Source: Mycetocola_A sp015752285 (GTDB taxonomy: Bacteria > Actinomycetota > Actinomycetes > Actinomycetales > Microbacteriaceae). From it: a DNA stretch of 64,000 nucleotides. Below are positions 51,765 to 61,055 of the stretch, piece by piece. Position numbers and translations under genes: made by a program. The notes under the pieces are model-generated. The model was not told the origin of the DNA. It saw nothing but the letters and a program-made list of their open reading frames with translations, and searched no databases. The DNA lies in the NCBI RefSeq assembly GCF_015752285.1, contig NZ_JADOUY010000002.1, positions 186,001-250,000 on the forward strand, given 5' to 3'. Numbering within the stretch: position 1 is the first letter of the stretch; every line of letters begins with the position of its first letter.

Positions 51765-51767
51765 GAG

Positions 51768-52091
51768 CTAAATCTCTTTCGTTACGGTCGGGTCGATGTA
51801 CACGTCGCCGTCCGCCAGTTCCACAATGTAGACCGGGACGGGTTCGTAGGCGGGCAGCGACTGAGGCTTGCCCGTGAGAAGGGAGAACTGGGAGCCATGC
51901 GCCCAGCATTCGAGTGTGTCGCCTTCGACGAAACCTTCGGACAGCGAGATGTCGCCGTGTGTGCAGGTGTCGCCGATGGCGTGGATCTCGTTGTTGCTGT
52001 CGAGGACGAGTGCGATCGGCTTGCCGCCGACGACGACACGTTTCGCCTCGTTCAGCTTCAGGTCACCGAGCGCGCAAACGCGTTCAGCCAC
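51768..52091 (-). CDS. Rieske [2Fe-2S] ferredoxin of the suf operon
   Basis: The 107-residue protein has the Rieske motif CTHGDI (Cys43, His45) and CWAHGSQF (Cys62, His65), binding a [2Fe-2S] cluster. It is of the non-heme iron oxygenase ferredoxin type often inserted in actinobacterial suf operons, where it may supply electrons during cluster assembly; this role is inferred. It overlaps sufD by 8 bp and starts with GTG. Confidence 0.92.
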   Translation of the reverse strand: MAERVCALGDLKLNEAKRVVVGGKPIALVLDSNNEIHAIGDTCTHGDISLSEGFVEGDTLECWAHGSQFSLLTGKPQSLPAYEPVPVYIVELADGDVYIDPTVTKEI

Positions 52092-53307
52092 GGTCGGCGT
52101 CCGCTGACAGGCTGGTTCCGTTCAGCTCTTCCTCGATCGCGATTTCGAGGCGCTCCTGCAGTTCGGCGTCACCGATCTGCTGAACGATCTCGGTGAGGAA
52201 TCCCCGCACGACGAGGCGGCGGGCTTCGTCTTCGCGGATGCCGCGGGCCTGCAGGTAGAACAGCTGCTCGTCGTCGAAGCGGCCGGTGGCGCTCGCGTGC
52301 CCGGCGCCGGCGATGTCGCCGGTCTCGATCTCGAGGTTCGGTACCGAATCGGCGCGGGTGCCGTCGGTGAGGACGAGGTTGCGGTTCTGCTCGTAACTGT
52401 CGGTCCCGGTCGCGGACTGGCGGATGAGGACATCCCCGATCCAGACCGTGCGAGCTCCTGCGCCCTGCAGTGCGCCCTTGTAGGTGACGCGGCTGCGAGT
52501 GTGGGGCGCATCGTGGTCGACGTAGACCTGTTGTTCGAGGTGCTGCCCTGCGTCGGCGAAGTAGAGGCCGAGCGCTTCGACCTCTCCACCAGGCGCGTTG
52601 AGGTGCGTCGACGGGTTCACCCGGACGACGCTGCCGCCGAGGGTGACGACGACGTGCTTGATGCGGGCATCGCGGCCGACGGTCGTGAAGTGCGAGGACA
52701 GGTGGACCGCGTCGTCGTCCCACTGCTGGACGGTGACGACGGTGAGGTTGGCGCCGTCGCCGACGAGGATCTCGACGTTCTCGGTCAGGCGCGCCTGACC
52801 GGTGTTGGCCAGGATGATGAGTCCGGAACTGAAGGGCTTCGCTTCGATCAGCACGTGGGCGGCGCGTGCTGCGTTGCCGAGCACGGAGCGCGTGACGCGT
52901 GCGGTCTTCGAGTCTTCGCCTGACACGGTGATGGCGAGTGCCTGGTCGAACCGCGTCCAGGCGTTGGCCGAGGCGCGCTCCTCAGGAGTTCCTGCCGTTC
53001 CGATCCGTGCGTCGGTCCGATCGACCCAGCGCACGTCGACACCGTCGACAACAGGCGCGTCGATGTCGTATGCGCTTCCGTCGAGCGGTCCGTCGATGAG
53101 ATCGGAGATGCGATCGATCGGCGTCAGCTTCCAGACAGCCTCACGACCGGTGACGGCCGGGAAGTCCTCGACGACAGGAGAGGCGAATCGTTCCGAACGG
53201 GTCTGGATCGGAACGAGTCCCCATCCACCATCCGTGTGCTTCTTGTAGCCGAGCTGCCCGGTGTTCTCGAGCTTCGTGGTCGCGTGTTCCGGCGGGGAGA
53301 TCGTCAT
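52084..53307 (-). CDS. sufD: Fe-S cluster assembly protein SufD
   Basis: SufD pairs with SufB in the SufBC2D scaffold. The 407-residue protein shows the C-terminal right-handed beta-helix with DQNRNLVLTDGTRADSVPNLEI-type segments (broken here as EQNRNLVLTDG and SVPNLEIE), HASATGRFD and FYLQARGI. These match SufD rather than SufB. It starts immediately after the sufB stop, without a gap, and overlaps the Rieske gene. Confidence 0.93.
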   Translation of the reverse strand: MTISPPEHATTKLENTGQLGYKKHTDGGWGLVPIQTRSERFASPVVEDFPAVTGREAVWKLTPIDRISDLIDGPLDGSAYDIDAPVVDGVDVRWVDRTDARIGTAGTPEERASANAWTRFDQALAITVSGEDSKTARVTRSVLGNAARAAHVLIEAKPFSSGLIILANTGQARLTENVEILVGDGANLTVVTVQQWDDDAVHLSSHFTTVGRDARIKHVVVTLGGSVVRVNPSTHLNAPGGEVEALGLYFADAGQHLEQQVYVDHDAPHTRSRVTYKGALQGAGARTVWIGDVLIRQSATGTDSYEQNRNLVLTDGTRADSVPNLEIETGDIAGAGHASATGRFDDEQLFYLQARGIREDEARRLVVRGFLTEIVQQIGDAELQERLEIAIEEELNGTSLSADADRG

Positions 53308-54726
53308 TTAGCCGACCGATCCTTCCATGCCCATCTCGATGAGCTTGTTGAGTTCCAGTGCGTATTCCATCGGGAGTTCCCGGGCGATCGGCTCGATGAA
53401 GCCGCGAACGATCATCGCCATTGCCTCGTCTTCGGGCATGCCACGGCTCATCAGATAGAACAGCTGTTCCTCGCTGACCTTGGAGACGGTGGCCTCGTGA
53501 CCGAGCTGAACGTCATCCACCCGGATGTCGATCGCCGGGTAGGTGTCGCTGCGTGAGATGGTGTCGACGAGAAGCGCGTCGCAGCGCACGGTGTTGGCGG
53601 AGTGGTGCGCGTTGGCATCCACCCGGACCTCGCCCCGGTACCCGGCGCGTCCACCTCCGCGCGCGATCGACTTGGAGACGATCGACGACTGCGTGTACGG
53701 CGCCATGTGGATCATCTTCGCGCCGGCGTCCTGGTGCTGACCCGGACCGGCAAAGGCCACAGACAGCGTCTCACCCTTGGCGTGCTCGCCCATAAGGAAG
53801 ATCGACGGGTACTTCATGGTCACCTTGGAGCCGATGTTGCCGTCGATCCATTCCATGGTCGCGCCTTCGGCTGCCGTGGCACGCTTGGTGACGAGGTTGT
53901 AGACGTTGTTCGACCAGTTCTGGATCGTCGTGTATCGCACGCGGGCGTTCTTCTTCACGATGATCTCGACGACCGCGGAGTGCAGGGAGTCCGACTTGTA
54001 GATCGGGGCTGTGCAGCCCTCGATGTAGTGCACGTAGCTACCCTCGTCGGCGATGATCAGCGTGCGCTCGAACTGGCCCATGTTCTCGGTGTTGATCCGG
54101 AAGTAAGCCTGCAGTGGGATCTCGACGTGGACGCCAGGCGGCACGTAGACGAACGAACCGCCAGACCAGACCGCGGTGTTGAGTGCGGCGAACTTGTTGT
54201 CTCCTGCGGGGATGACCGAGCCGAAGTACTCCTCGAAGAACTCCGGGTGCTCCTTGAGAGCAGTGTCGGTGTCCATGAAGATGACGCCCTGGCGCTCGAG
54301 GTCTTCGTTGATCTGGTGGTAGACGACCTCGGACTCGTACTGGGCTGCGACGCCGGAGACGAGGCGCTGGCGTTCCGCCTCGGGGATCCCGAGTCGCTCG
54401 TAGGTGTTCTTGATGTCATCGGGCAGGTCGTCCCAGGTCTGGGCCTGTTTCTCGGTCGACCGAACGAAGTACTTGATGTTGTCGAAGTCGATCTCGGAGA
54501 GGTCTGCTCCCCAGGTCGGCATGGGTTTGCGCTCGAACAGGGCGAGTCCCTTGAGCCGGCGCTGCAACATCCAGTCCGGCTCGGACTTGAGGTTGGAGAT
54601 GTCTGTGACGACCTCAGGCGACACACCACGACGGGCGGATGCGCCGGCCGTGTCCGAGTCGGCCCAGCCGAATTCGTACTGCCCGAGGCTTGCGAGTTCG
54701 GGGCGGTCTATCAGGACGTCTGACAT
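53308..54726 (-). CDS. sufB: Fe-S cluster assembly scaffold SufB
   Basis: SufB is the scaffold on which the suf system builds Fe-S clusters. The 472-residue protein has conserved segments such as SEVVYHQINEDLE, GSFVYVPPGVHVEIPLQ, the cysteine in IEGCTAPIYKSDSLHSA, and SRSDTYPAIDIRVDD. The ATG at 54726 follows gaaagagg. It heads the operon; a SufR repressor gene, which precedes sufB in mycobacteria, is missing, and ctaA is divergent instead. The upstream 271 bp hold no regulator I can identify. Confidence 0.95.
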   Translation of the reverse strand: MSDVLIDRPELASLGQYEFGWADSDTAGASARRGVSPEVVTDISNLKSEPDWMLQRRLKGLALFERKPMPTWGADLSEIDFDNIKYFVRSTEKQAQTWDDLPDDIKNTYERLGIPEAERQRLVSGVAAQYESEVVYHQINEDLERQGVIFMDTDTALKEHPEFFEEYFGSVIPAGDNKFAALNTAVWSGGSFVYVPPGVHVEIPLQAYFRINTENMGQFERTLIIADEGSYVHYIEGCTAPIYKSDSLHSAVVEIIVKKNARVRYTTIQNWSNNVYNLVTKRATAAEGATMEWIDGNIGSKVTMKYPSIFLMGEHAKGETLSVAFAGPGQHQDAGAKMIHMAPYTQSSIVSKSIARGGGRAGYRGEVRVDANAHHSANTVRCDALLVDTISRSDTYPAIDIRVDDVQLGHEATVSKVSEEQLFYLMSRGMPEDEAMAMIVRGFIEPIARELPMEYALELNKLIEMGMEGSVG

Positions 54727-54997
54727 GTCAACCTCTTTCCTTCTCAGCTGCGTAACAGGATTTCTGCGCGACGCATTCCCGCGCACGCCCCACCAACGCG
54801 AATTGCTCGGGAGTGTGCAGGCGGCTGATCTGCGTATCTAGAATTGTTCAAGGACGGGGGCCGCGCTGCTCCCGCGCCGTTCGCTGGCGAGTGCCAGAAC
54901 TGATTGCTTGAACCTTATGATTCTACAGGTTGTGCGGATAAATAGCAGCAGGCCCGATACCAGTCACAGCAACAACACAAGTGAGGATCGCTCCACC
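54727..54997. promoter_or_regulatory. sufB/ctaA divergent intergenic region
   Basis: This 271-bp stretch holds the promoters of both operons. GTTCAAG (54846-54852) and CTTGAAC (54907-54913) form a spaced inverted repeat and may be outward-facing -35 elements, but I see no convincing -10 boxes at the right distance. No further gene is visible. Confidence 0.4.
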
Positions 54998-55990
54998 GTG
55001 AACAACACCGCCGAGGCACCCCGAGGACTCCGGACGCGGATCGTCGAGGCGTTCCGGCGCTTTTGGGCGTGGCTTCCGACCGATGTCGACCGCCGTGTCC
55101 GGGTCGTGGCATGGTTGAACCTTGCCGCGCAGACCGTCCTCGTCGGCACGGGAGGCGCCGTGCGCCTGACCGGGTCGGGCCTCGGGTGCCCGACCTGGCC
55201 GAAATGCACGGACGAGTCGTTCATCAGCACGCCGGAGATGGGCATCCACGGCGTCATCGAGTTCGGCAACAGGACACTCTTTTTCGTCCTGCAGATCATC
55301 GCTATCTTTGCGCTATTGTTCGTGTTGAGGTACCGCGCCAAGCGCAGGGACCTCTTCGTCCTTACCGTGATCCCCGCCTGCAGTGTGCTCCTCCAGGCGG
55401 TCGTCGGAGGCATTACCGTGTGGAGCGGGCTGAACCCCTACGTGGTCGGATTCCACTTCGTGATCAGCGTCGCTCTGGTCGTGTTCGCGTCGGTCCTGGT
55501 CTTCCGGGTCTACTCCGGAAACGGACCCCGGCTTCGGACGGCGCCAGTCTGGCTGGCCGCAACCACCCACGCTGCGTCGTTCTTCGTCGCTGTGACGATC
55601 GTCGTCGGCATCCTCACCACCGGGTCCGGGCCGCACGCCGGCGATGAGGGAGCGGCTCGCAACGGCCTCGACCCCGAGATCCTGCAGCACGTGCACTCGT
55701 GGCCGGCGTACATCACGCTCGCCCTCACCGGGCTCATCGTGGCCGCCGCGTGGCTGGTTCCGGTGAAACGCCTGCAGTTGCCCGCTCTCGGCCTTCTCGC
55801 CGTCGAGGGGCTGCAGATCGTTGTCGGCGTTGCGCAGGCCAGACTCGGCCTGCCGCCTGTACTCGTCGGACTGCACATGGTCCTCGCCTGTGTGCTGGCT
55901 GCCGCGATGACGGTTGTCGTCCTCAACCTCACGTCCCCGGCGGCTGTTCCAGTCGACGCCGAGCCGGTAGAGGCCCTCCAGCCGTCATAG
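54998..55990 (+). CDS. ctaA: Heme A synthase CtaA
   Basis: CtaA converts heme O to heme A for the aa3 oxidase. The 330-residue membrane protein has eight hydrophobic spans and the family motifs VGTGGAVRLTGSGLGCPTWPKC (broken as RLTGSGLGCPTWPKC), HGVIEFGNR with a heme His, and later LQHVHSWPAY and GLHMVLAC histidines. The GTG at 54998 matches the hydrophilic N-terminus seen in actinobacteria. It is divergent from sufB. The paired cysteines in the first loop (GCPTWPKC) are present. Confidence 0.93.
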   Translation: MNNTAEAPRGLRTRIVEAFRRFWAWLPTDVDRRVRVVAWLNLAAQTVLVGTGGAVRLTGSGLGCPTWPKCTDESFISTPEMGIHGVIEFGNRTLFFVLQIIAIFALLFVLRYRAKRRDLFVLTVIPACSVLLQAVVGGITVWSGLNPYVVGFHFVISVALVVFASVLVFRVYSGNGPRLRTAPVWLAATTHAASFFVAVTIVVGILTTGSGPHAGDEGAARNGLDPEILQHVHSWPAYITLALTGLIVAAAWLVPVKRLQLPALGLLAVEGLQIVVGVAQARLGLPPVLVGLHMVLACVLAAAMTVVVLNLTSPAAVPVDAEPVEALQPS

Positions 55991-56020
55991 ACCTCTCGGC
56001 GGGGATCCCGACATGTGAGA

Positions 56021-56629
56021 TTAATCCGCCGTCGGTTGCCGGGCGGCCGCCGCATCGTGAACGCGCCGCAGTCGGTGCTCGAAGCCGTCGGGGACCGCAG
56101 TGGGGAGTTCGTCGACGGGCCACCACTTCACCTGCTCGCTCTCGTCGCTGACCATGGGAAGGGCCTCCAGATCGGCGATGGCGCCGTAGCCGACATCCCA
56201 GTGGACGTCGCACTGGGTGAAGCCGTCGCCCAGCTCATGCCTGTCCACGTCGAGGTGCAGCTGCGACAGCGGTGTGACGCCGAGTCCGCCCTCTTCGAGC
56301 GCTTCACGGAAAGCCGCCGCAGCGACGGAGCGATCCGAGGGGTCGATGTGGCCCCCCAGCTGCACCCAGGCGCGCACCTTCTTGTGAAAGCACAGCAGCA
56401 CGCGGGACAGGTCGGCGGAGAAGACGAAACAGCTCGCCGTGAGATGCGCCCTATCGCTGCCGCGCTCCTGTGCGGTGACACCACGCGCTTCGACGAAGGC
56501 GAGGTACTCGTTGCGAAGGTCGGCCTGGCCGGAATCGAGCGGTTGCCACGCGGCCAGATCGGCAGCAAGGCCGCCAGCGAGCGACGTCGCCTGCCTGCCC
56601 TCTCGCTCGGGACCGGCGTTCCCGATCAG
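56021..56629 (-). CDS. NUDIX hydrolase with no standard start codon
   Basis: The frame encodes about 202 residues with clear NUDIX content: TASCFVFSADLSRVLLCFHKK, the box GGHIDPSDRSVAAAAFREALEEGG, and WWPVDELP. The box has Asp for the first Glu and one extra residue before REALEE. There is no ATG, GTG or TTG in the frame before the conserved domain. The only candidate is a CTG at 56629 that overlaps the ctaB stop (CTGA), which would be a non-standard coupled start. The substrate is unknown. The domain assignment is sure, the start is not. Confidence 0.78.
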   Translation of the reverse strand: MIGNAGPEREGRQATSLAGGLAADLAAWQPLDSGQADLRNEYLAFVEARGVTAQERGSDRAHLTASCFVFSADLSRVLLCFHKKVRAWVQLGGHIDPSDRSVAAAAFREALEEGGLGVTPLSQLHLDVDRHELGDGFTQCDVHWDVGYGAIADLEALPMVSDESEQVKWWPVDELPTAVPDGFEHRLRRVHDAAAARQPTAD

Positions 56630-57546
56630 AACGGCAGCAGCGGGTCGATGCCCACGGCCAGGAAGAGCAGGGTCAGGTAGCTGATCGAGCCGTGGAACAC
56701 GCGCATCGGTGAGACCTTCTCGTGACGGATCGCGAGGCTGTACAGGCGGTGGGTCTCGTAGATGAACCAACCGCCGGATGCCACGGCGACGACCGTGTAC
56801 ACGATCCCCATCGAGGCGACGGGGATGAGGAGCAGCGAACAGGCGACGGTGGCCCAGGCGTACAGGATGACCTGGAGGCCGACCTGGGCGCGACCGCGGA
56901 CTACAGCGAGCATGGGAACGCCGACGGATTTGTAGTCTTCGCGGTACTTCATCGAGAGCGGCCAGTAATGCGGAGGCGTCCAGAGGAACACCACACCAAA
57001 GAGAATGAACGGAGTCCAACTCAGTGAGTTCGCAACAGCGGCCCAGCCGATCAGTACGGGGAAACAGCCGGCGATGCCACCCCAGATGATGTTCTGCGAC
57101 GTCCATCGCTTGAGCCACAGCGTGTAGATGACCACGTAGAAGAAGATTGCGCCGACCGAGAGTGCGGCCGTGAGCGGGTTCGTCGTCAGGTAGAGCCAGA
57201 CGGTCGAGGCGATCGCCAGGACCCAGGAGAAAACGAGAGCTTCACGGGGACTCAGCACGCCCGTCACGAGCGGACGATTGCTGGTCCGTTTCATCACCTT
57301 GTCGATGTCGCGGTCGATGTAGCAGTTGAAAGCTCCTGCGGACCCGGCGCTGAGTGCTCCGCCGATCACCGTGGCGAGGACCAGCCACAGGTCCGGGATC
57401 CCGCCGTGGGCGAGGATCATGACGGGGACCGTCGTGACGAGAAGTAATTCCATCACTCGGGGTTTGGTGAGGGAAATGTATCCCCTGACCTTGTCGACGG
57501 CGCTCACGCCGGCCGGCGTGACGCGGTCTTCTACAGCAATGTTCAT
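56626..57546 (-). CDS. ctaB: Protoheme IX farnesyltransferase CtaB
   Basis: CtaB adds farnesyl to heme B, giving heme O for CtaA. The 306-residue UbiA-family membrane protein has the first Asp-rich motif NCYIDRDIDKVMKRT and the second LWTPPHYWPLSMKYREDY region. About eight to nine spans are present. The start ATG is at 57546. It is divergent from tkt and its stop overlaps the NUDIX gene. With ctaA nearby, it forms the heme A branch. Confidence 0.95.
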   Translation of the reverse strand: MNIAVEDRVTPAGVSAVDKVRGYISLTKPRVMELLLVTTVPVMILAHGGIPDLWLVLATVIGGALSAGSAGAFNCYIDRDIDKVMKRTSNRPLVTGVLSPREALVFSWVLAIASTVWLYLTTNPLTAALSVGAIFFYVVIYTLWLKRWTSQNIIWGGIAGCFPVLIGWAAVANSLSWTPFILFGVVFLWTPPHYWPLSMKYREDYKSVGVPMLAVVRGRAQVGLQVILYAWATVACSLLLIPVASMGIVYTVVAVASGGWFIYETHRLYSLAIRHEKVSPMRVFHGSISYLTLLFLAVGIDPLLPF

Positions 57547-57827
57547 CGCTCCTCTAACCGGGTGGCTTACCTCCCCATTCTAGGCGATGACCGGGTTCGG
57601 ATGCCGCCGGTCCTGTCAGCGTCTCCGCGTTCGCCGTAATCATCCCGGTGCCGACATTCCGGGTCCGTATACTGGAACCGCTCGCCAAACCGTTAGCGGC
57701 ACCCATTCCTCTCGTTCGTCCAGGGGAGAAACGTGCGCGGCGGAGCCAATGAAGCCAATGTGCGTGTTACGCGCTCAGTCGGCGGGTCAGAAATGGCCCG
57801 GCGATCTCGATCAGAAGGGTCACTAAA
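57547..57827. promoter_or_regulatory. ctaB/tkt divergent intergenic region with a candidate tkt -10
   Basis: This 281-bp region holds both promoters. TATACT at 57668-57673 is a good -10 for the plus strand, but no clear -35 lies 16-18 bp upstream, and the leader to the tkt start would be about 150 nt. No gene or RNA family is recognised in the rest. Confidence 0.4.
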
Positions 57828-59918
57828 GTGGCAGCTTTGCAATGGGATTCCATTGACAATACGGCGGTAGACACCGCCCGCCTCCTTGCAGCGGATGCGG
57901 TCGAAAAGGTCGGTAACGGCCACCCGGGAACGGCCATGAGCCTTGCCCCAGCGGCGTACCTGCTCTTCCAGAAGGTCATGCGTCGTGACCCGAGCGACCA
58001 GCACTGGCTCGGACGGGACCGCTTCGTGCTGTCCGTCGGCCACAGCTCGCTGACGCAGTACGTCCAGCTGTACCTCGGCGGCTACGGCCTCGAGCTCGAG
58101 GATCTCAAGGCGCTGCGCACCTGGGGTTCCCTCACCCCCGGACACCCGGAGTACGGACACACCGATGGCGTCGAGATCACCACCGGCCCGCTCGGTCAGG
58201 GCCTCGCCTCCGCTGTTGGATTCGCGTACGCCGCTCGTTTCGAGCGCGGGCTTCTCGACCCTGACGCCGCAGCAGGCTCGAGCCCGTTCGATCACTTCGT
58301 CTACGTCATCGCCGGTGATGGCGACCTGCAGGAAGGCATCACGAGCGAGGCATCCTCCCTCGCCGGCCACCAGCAGCTCGGCAACCTCATCGCCATCTAC
58401 GACAGCAACCAGATCTCGATCGAAGATGACACCAACATCGCTTTCACCGAAGACGTTGCCAAGCGATACGAGGCATACCACTGGCATGTCCAGACCGTCG
58501 ACTGGAAGAAGACCGGCGAGTACGTCGAAGATCTTCACGCTCTGAACGACGCGCTCGAGGCTGCGAAGGCTGAGACCGACAAGCCGTCGCTCATCATCCT
58601 CAAAACCATCATCGGCTGGCCCAGCCCGAAGAAGCAGAACACCGGCAAGATCCACGGTTCCGCTCTCGGTGCAGACGAGCTCGCCGCGGTGAAGGAAGTC
58701 CTCGGCTTCGACCCGGCTGAGAGCTTCGTCGTCTCTGACGAGGTGCTCGCACACACCCGCAAGGCCGTCGAGCGCGGCGCGGCCGACCATGCCGAATGGC
58801 AGAAGGGCTTCGACGTCTGGGCGGCAGCGAACCCGGAGAACGCGGCGCTCCTCGAACGTCTGCTCTCTGGCGAGCTCCCCGACGGTGTCGCAGACGCTCT
58901 CCCGGTCTTCGAGCCGGGCAAGGACGTGTCGACCCGCGCAGCATCCGGAAAGGTGCTCAACGCTCTCGGACCGATCATCCCGGAACTCTGGGGCGGTTCA
59001 GCCGACCTGGCCGAGTCGAACAACACCACCATCGAGGGCTCGGCATCCTTCGTTCCGAGCGAGCACTCCACTCACGAGTGGACAGGTAACGAGTACGGCC
59101 GCGTATTGCACTTCGGAATCCGTGAGCACGCGATGGGCGCGATCCTCAACGGCATCGCCCTGCACGGACCGACCCGAGCATACGGCGGAACGTTCCTGAT
59201 CTTCAGCGACTACATGCGTCCGGCCGTTCGCCTGGCCGCACTGATGAACGTGCCGTCGATCTTCGTGTGGACGCACGACTCCGTCGCGCTCGGCGAAGAC
59301 GGCCCGACCCACCAGCCGATCGAGCAGCTCGCCACGCTCCGGGCCATCCCGAACCTCGCCGTCGTCCGTCCCGGAGACGCCAACGAGGTCGGATACGCCT
59401 GGCAGGAAATCCTCACGCGTCGCGGCGGGCCCGCTGGCATCGCGCTGACACGCCAGAACATTCCGGTGTTCGAGCGTGGAACCGGAGAAGCATCCGGCGA
59501 CACGTTCGCGGCAGCGTCGAACGTGTCCAAGGGCGCATACATCCTCGCGGAGGCCTCGAACGGCACCCCTGACGTCATTCTCATCGCTACCGGCTCCGAG
59601 GTGCAGCTTGCTGTCGACGCCCGCGAAGCACTCAAGGCAGAGGGAGTTCACGCCCGCGTCGTCTCCGTTCCGTGCCTCGAATGGTTCGACGAGCAGGATG
59701 ACGCTTACCGCGAGAAGGTTCTGCCGAAGGCGATCACCGCCCGGGTATCGGTCGAAGCCGGTCTCGCGTTGACCTGGAGGGAGCTCGTCGGAGACGGCGG
59801 CCGTTCCGTCTCGATCGAGCACTTCGGTGCATCGGCTGACTACAAGACACTGTTCCGCGAGTTCGGCATCACCACCGAAGCCGTAATCGCTGCTGCAAAA
59901 GAAACGCTCGGCAAGTAG
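57828..59918 (+). CDS. tkt: Transketolase
   Basis: It transfers two-carbon ketol units between sugar phosphates in the pentose phosphate pathway with thiamine diphosphate. The 696-residue protein has the N-terminal GHPGTAMSLAP, the ThDP motif GDGDLQEGITSEAS, DSNQISIEDDT, and in the second domain FGIREHAMGA, FIFSDYMR-like FLIFSDYMRPAV and HDSVALGEDGPTHQP. The C-terminal domain is complete. Start GTG at 57828. It heads the operon tkt-tal-pgi-zwf. Confidence 0.97.
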   Translation: MAALQWDSIDNTAVDTARLLAADAVEKVGNGHPGTAMSLAPAAYLLFQKVMRRDPSDQHWLGRDRFVLSVGHSSLTQYVQLYLGGYGLELEDLKALRTWGSLTPGHPEYGHTDGVEITTGPLGQGLASAVGFAYAARFERGLLDPDAAAGSSPFDHFVYVIAGDGDLQEGITSEASSLAGHQQLGNLIAIYDSNQISIEDDTNIAFTEDVAKRYEAYHWHVQTVDWKKTGEYVEDLHALNDALEAAKAETDKPSLIILKTIIGWPSPKKQNTGKIHGSALGADELAAVKEVLGFDPAESFVVSDEVLAHTRKAVERGAADHAEWQKGFDVWAAANPENAALLERLLSGELPDGVADALPVFEPGKDVSTRAASGKVLNALGPIIPELWGGSADLAESNNTTIEGSASFVPSEHSTHEWTGNEYGRVLHFGIREHAMGAILNGIALHGPTRAYGGTFLIFSDYMRPAVRLAALMNVPSIFVWTHDSVALGEDGPTHQPIEQLATLRAIPNLAVVRPGDANEVGYAWQEILTRRGGPAGIALTRQNIPVFERGTGEASGDTFAAASNVSKGAYILAEASNGTPDVILIATGSEVQLAVDAREALKAEGVHARVVSVPCLEWFDEQDDAYREKVLPKAITARVSVEAGLALTWRELVGDGGRSVSIEHFGASADYKTLFREFGITTEAVIAAAKETLGK

Positions 59919-59942
59919 TTCCGGGCACAAGGAGAAGAATCA

Positions 59943-61055
59943 ATGACTGAATTCACCCCCACCGCCCAGCTCTCTGCCGCAGGCGTCAGCATCTGGCTCG
60001 ACGACCTGTCACGAGGACGCATGGACTCCGGCAGCCTGCAGCAGCTCATCGACACTCGCAACGTCGTCGGTGTCACCACCAACCCGACGATTTTCGCCGG
60101 TGCGCTCAGCAATGGCGAAAGCTACGCCGAGCAGGTCTCCGAGCTCTCCGGCGCAGGCAAGAGTGTCACGGAGGCGGTCTTCGAGATCACCACCGCAGAC
60201 GTGTCACGCGCCGCAGACATCTTCCGCCCCGTCTATGACGCCTCATCCGGCTTCGACGGCCGGGTGTCGATCGAGGTCGAGCCGAACCTCGCCCACGACG
60301 CCGCAGGCACCATCAGCGAGGCGAAGCAGCTGTGGGCGAAGATCGACAAGCCCAATGTGATGATCAAGATCCCGGCGACCGTCGAAGGCCTCGAGGCCAT
60401 CACCGCGGCGATCGGCGCCGGCATCAGCGTCAACGTGACCCTGATCTTCAGCCTGCAGCGCTACCGCGAGGTGATGAACGCGTACCTCACCGGACTGGAG
60501 CAGGCCAAGGCCGCAGGCATCGACATCTCCACCATCCACTCGGTCGCCTCATTCTTCGTGTCGCGTGTCGACACCGAGATCGACAAGCGCCTCGTTGCCA
60601 TCGGCACGGATAAGGCTCTCGCGCTCAAGAGCAAGGCCGGCGTTGCCAACGCCCAGCTCGCCTACGAGGCGTTCGAGCAGACGTTCGCCTCCGAGCGTGC
60701 AGCAGGACTCCTCGCCGCAGGCGCGAACAAGCAGCGCCCCCTGTGGGCGTCAACCGGTGTGAAGGACCCGAACCTTCCTGACACCCTGTACGTGACGCAG
60801 CTCGTCGCAGACGGCGTCGTGAACACGATGCCGGAGAAGACGCTCGAGGCCACGTTCGACCACGGCCAGATCGAGGGAGACAGCGTCACCGGGTCGTACG
60901 ACGACGCGAATGCCGTGCTCGACGCGATCGCCGGACTGGGAATCTCGTACGACGAGGTGACCGCCCTCCTCGAGAAGGAAGGCGTCGAGAAGTTCGTCGT
61001 CTCCTGGACCGAGCTGCTCGACACCGTCACCCAGGCGCTGGCGGCCGCGAAGTGA
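59943..61055 (+). CDS. tal: Transaldolase
   Basis: It transfers the dihydroxyacetone unit between sedoheptulose-7-phosphate and glyceraldehyde-3-phosphate. The 370-residue protein is a long, actinobacterial-type transaldolase with GVTTNPTIFAGAL and the Schiff-base lysine in MIKIPAT (Lys142), and HSVASFFVSRVDTEID. The ATG has a strong aaggag site. It lies 24 bp after tkt and overlaps pgi by 4 bp (GTGA). Confidence 0.97.
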   Translation: MTEFTPTAQLSAAGVSIWLDDLSRGRMDSGSLQQLIDTRNVVGVTTNPTIFAGALSNGESYAEQVSELSGAGKSVTEAVFEITTADVSRAADIFRPVYDASSGFDGRVSIEVEPNLAHDAAGTISEAKQLWAKIDKPNVMIKIPATVEGLEAITAAIGAGISVNVTLIFSLQRYREVMNAYLTGLEQAKAAGIDISTIHSVASFFVSRVDTEIDKRLVAIGTDKALALKSKAGVANAQLAYEAFEQTFASERAAGLLAAGANKQRPLWASTGVKDPNLPDTLYVTQLVADGVVNTMPEKTLEATFDHGQIEGDSVTGSYDDANAVLDAIAGLGISYDEVTALLEKEGVEKFVVSWTELLDTVTQALAAAK

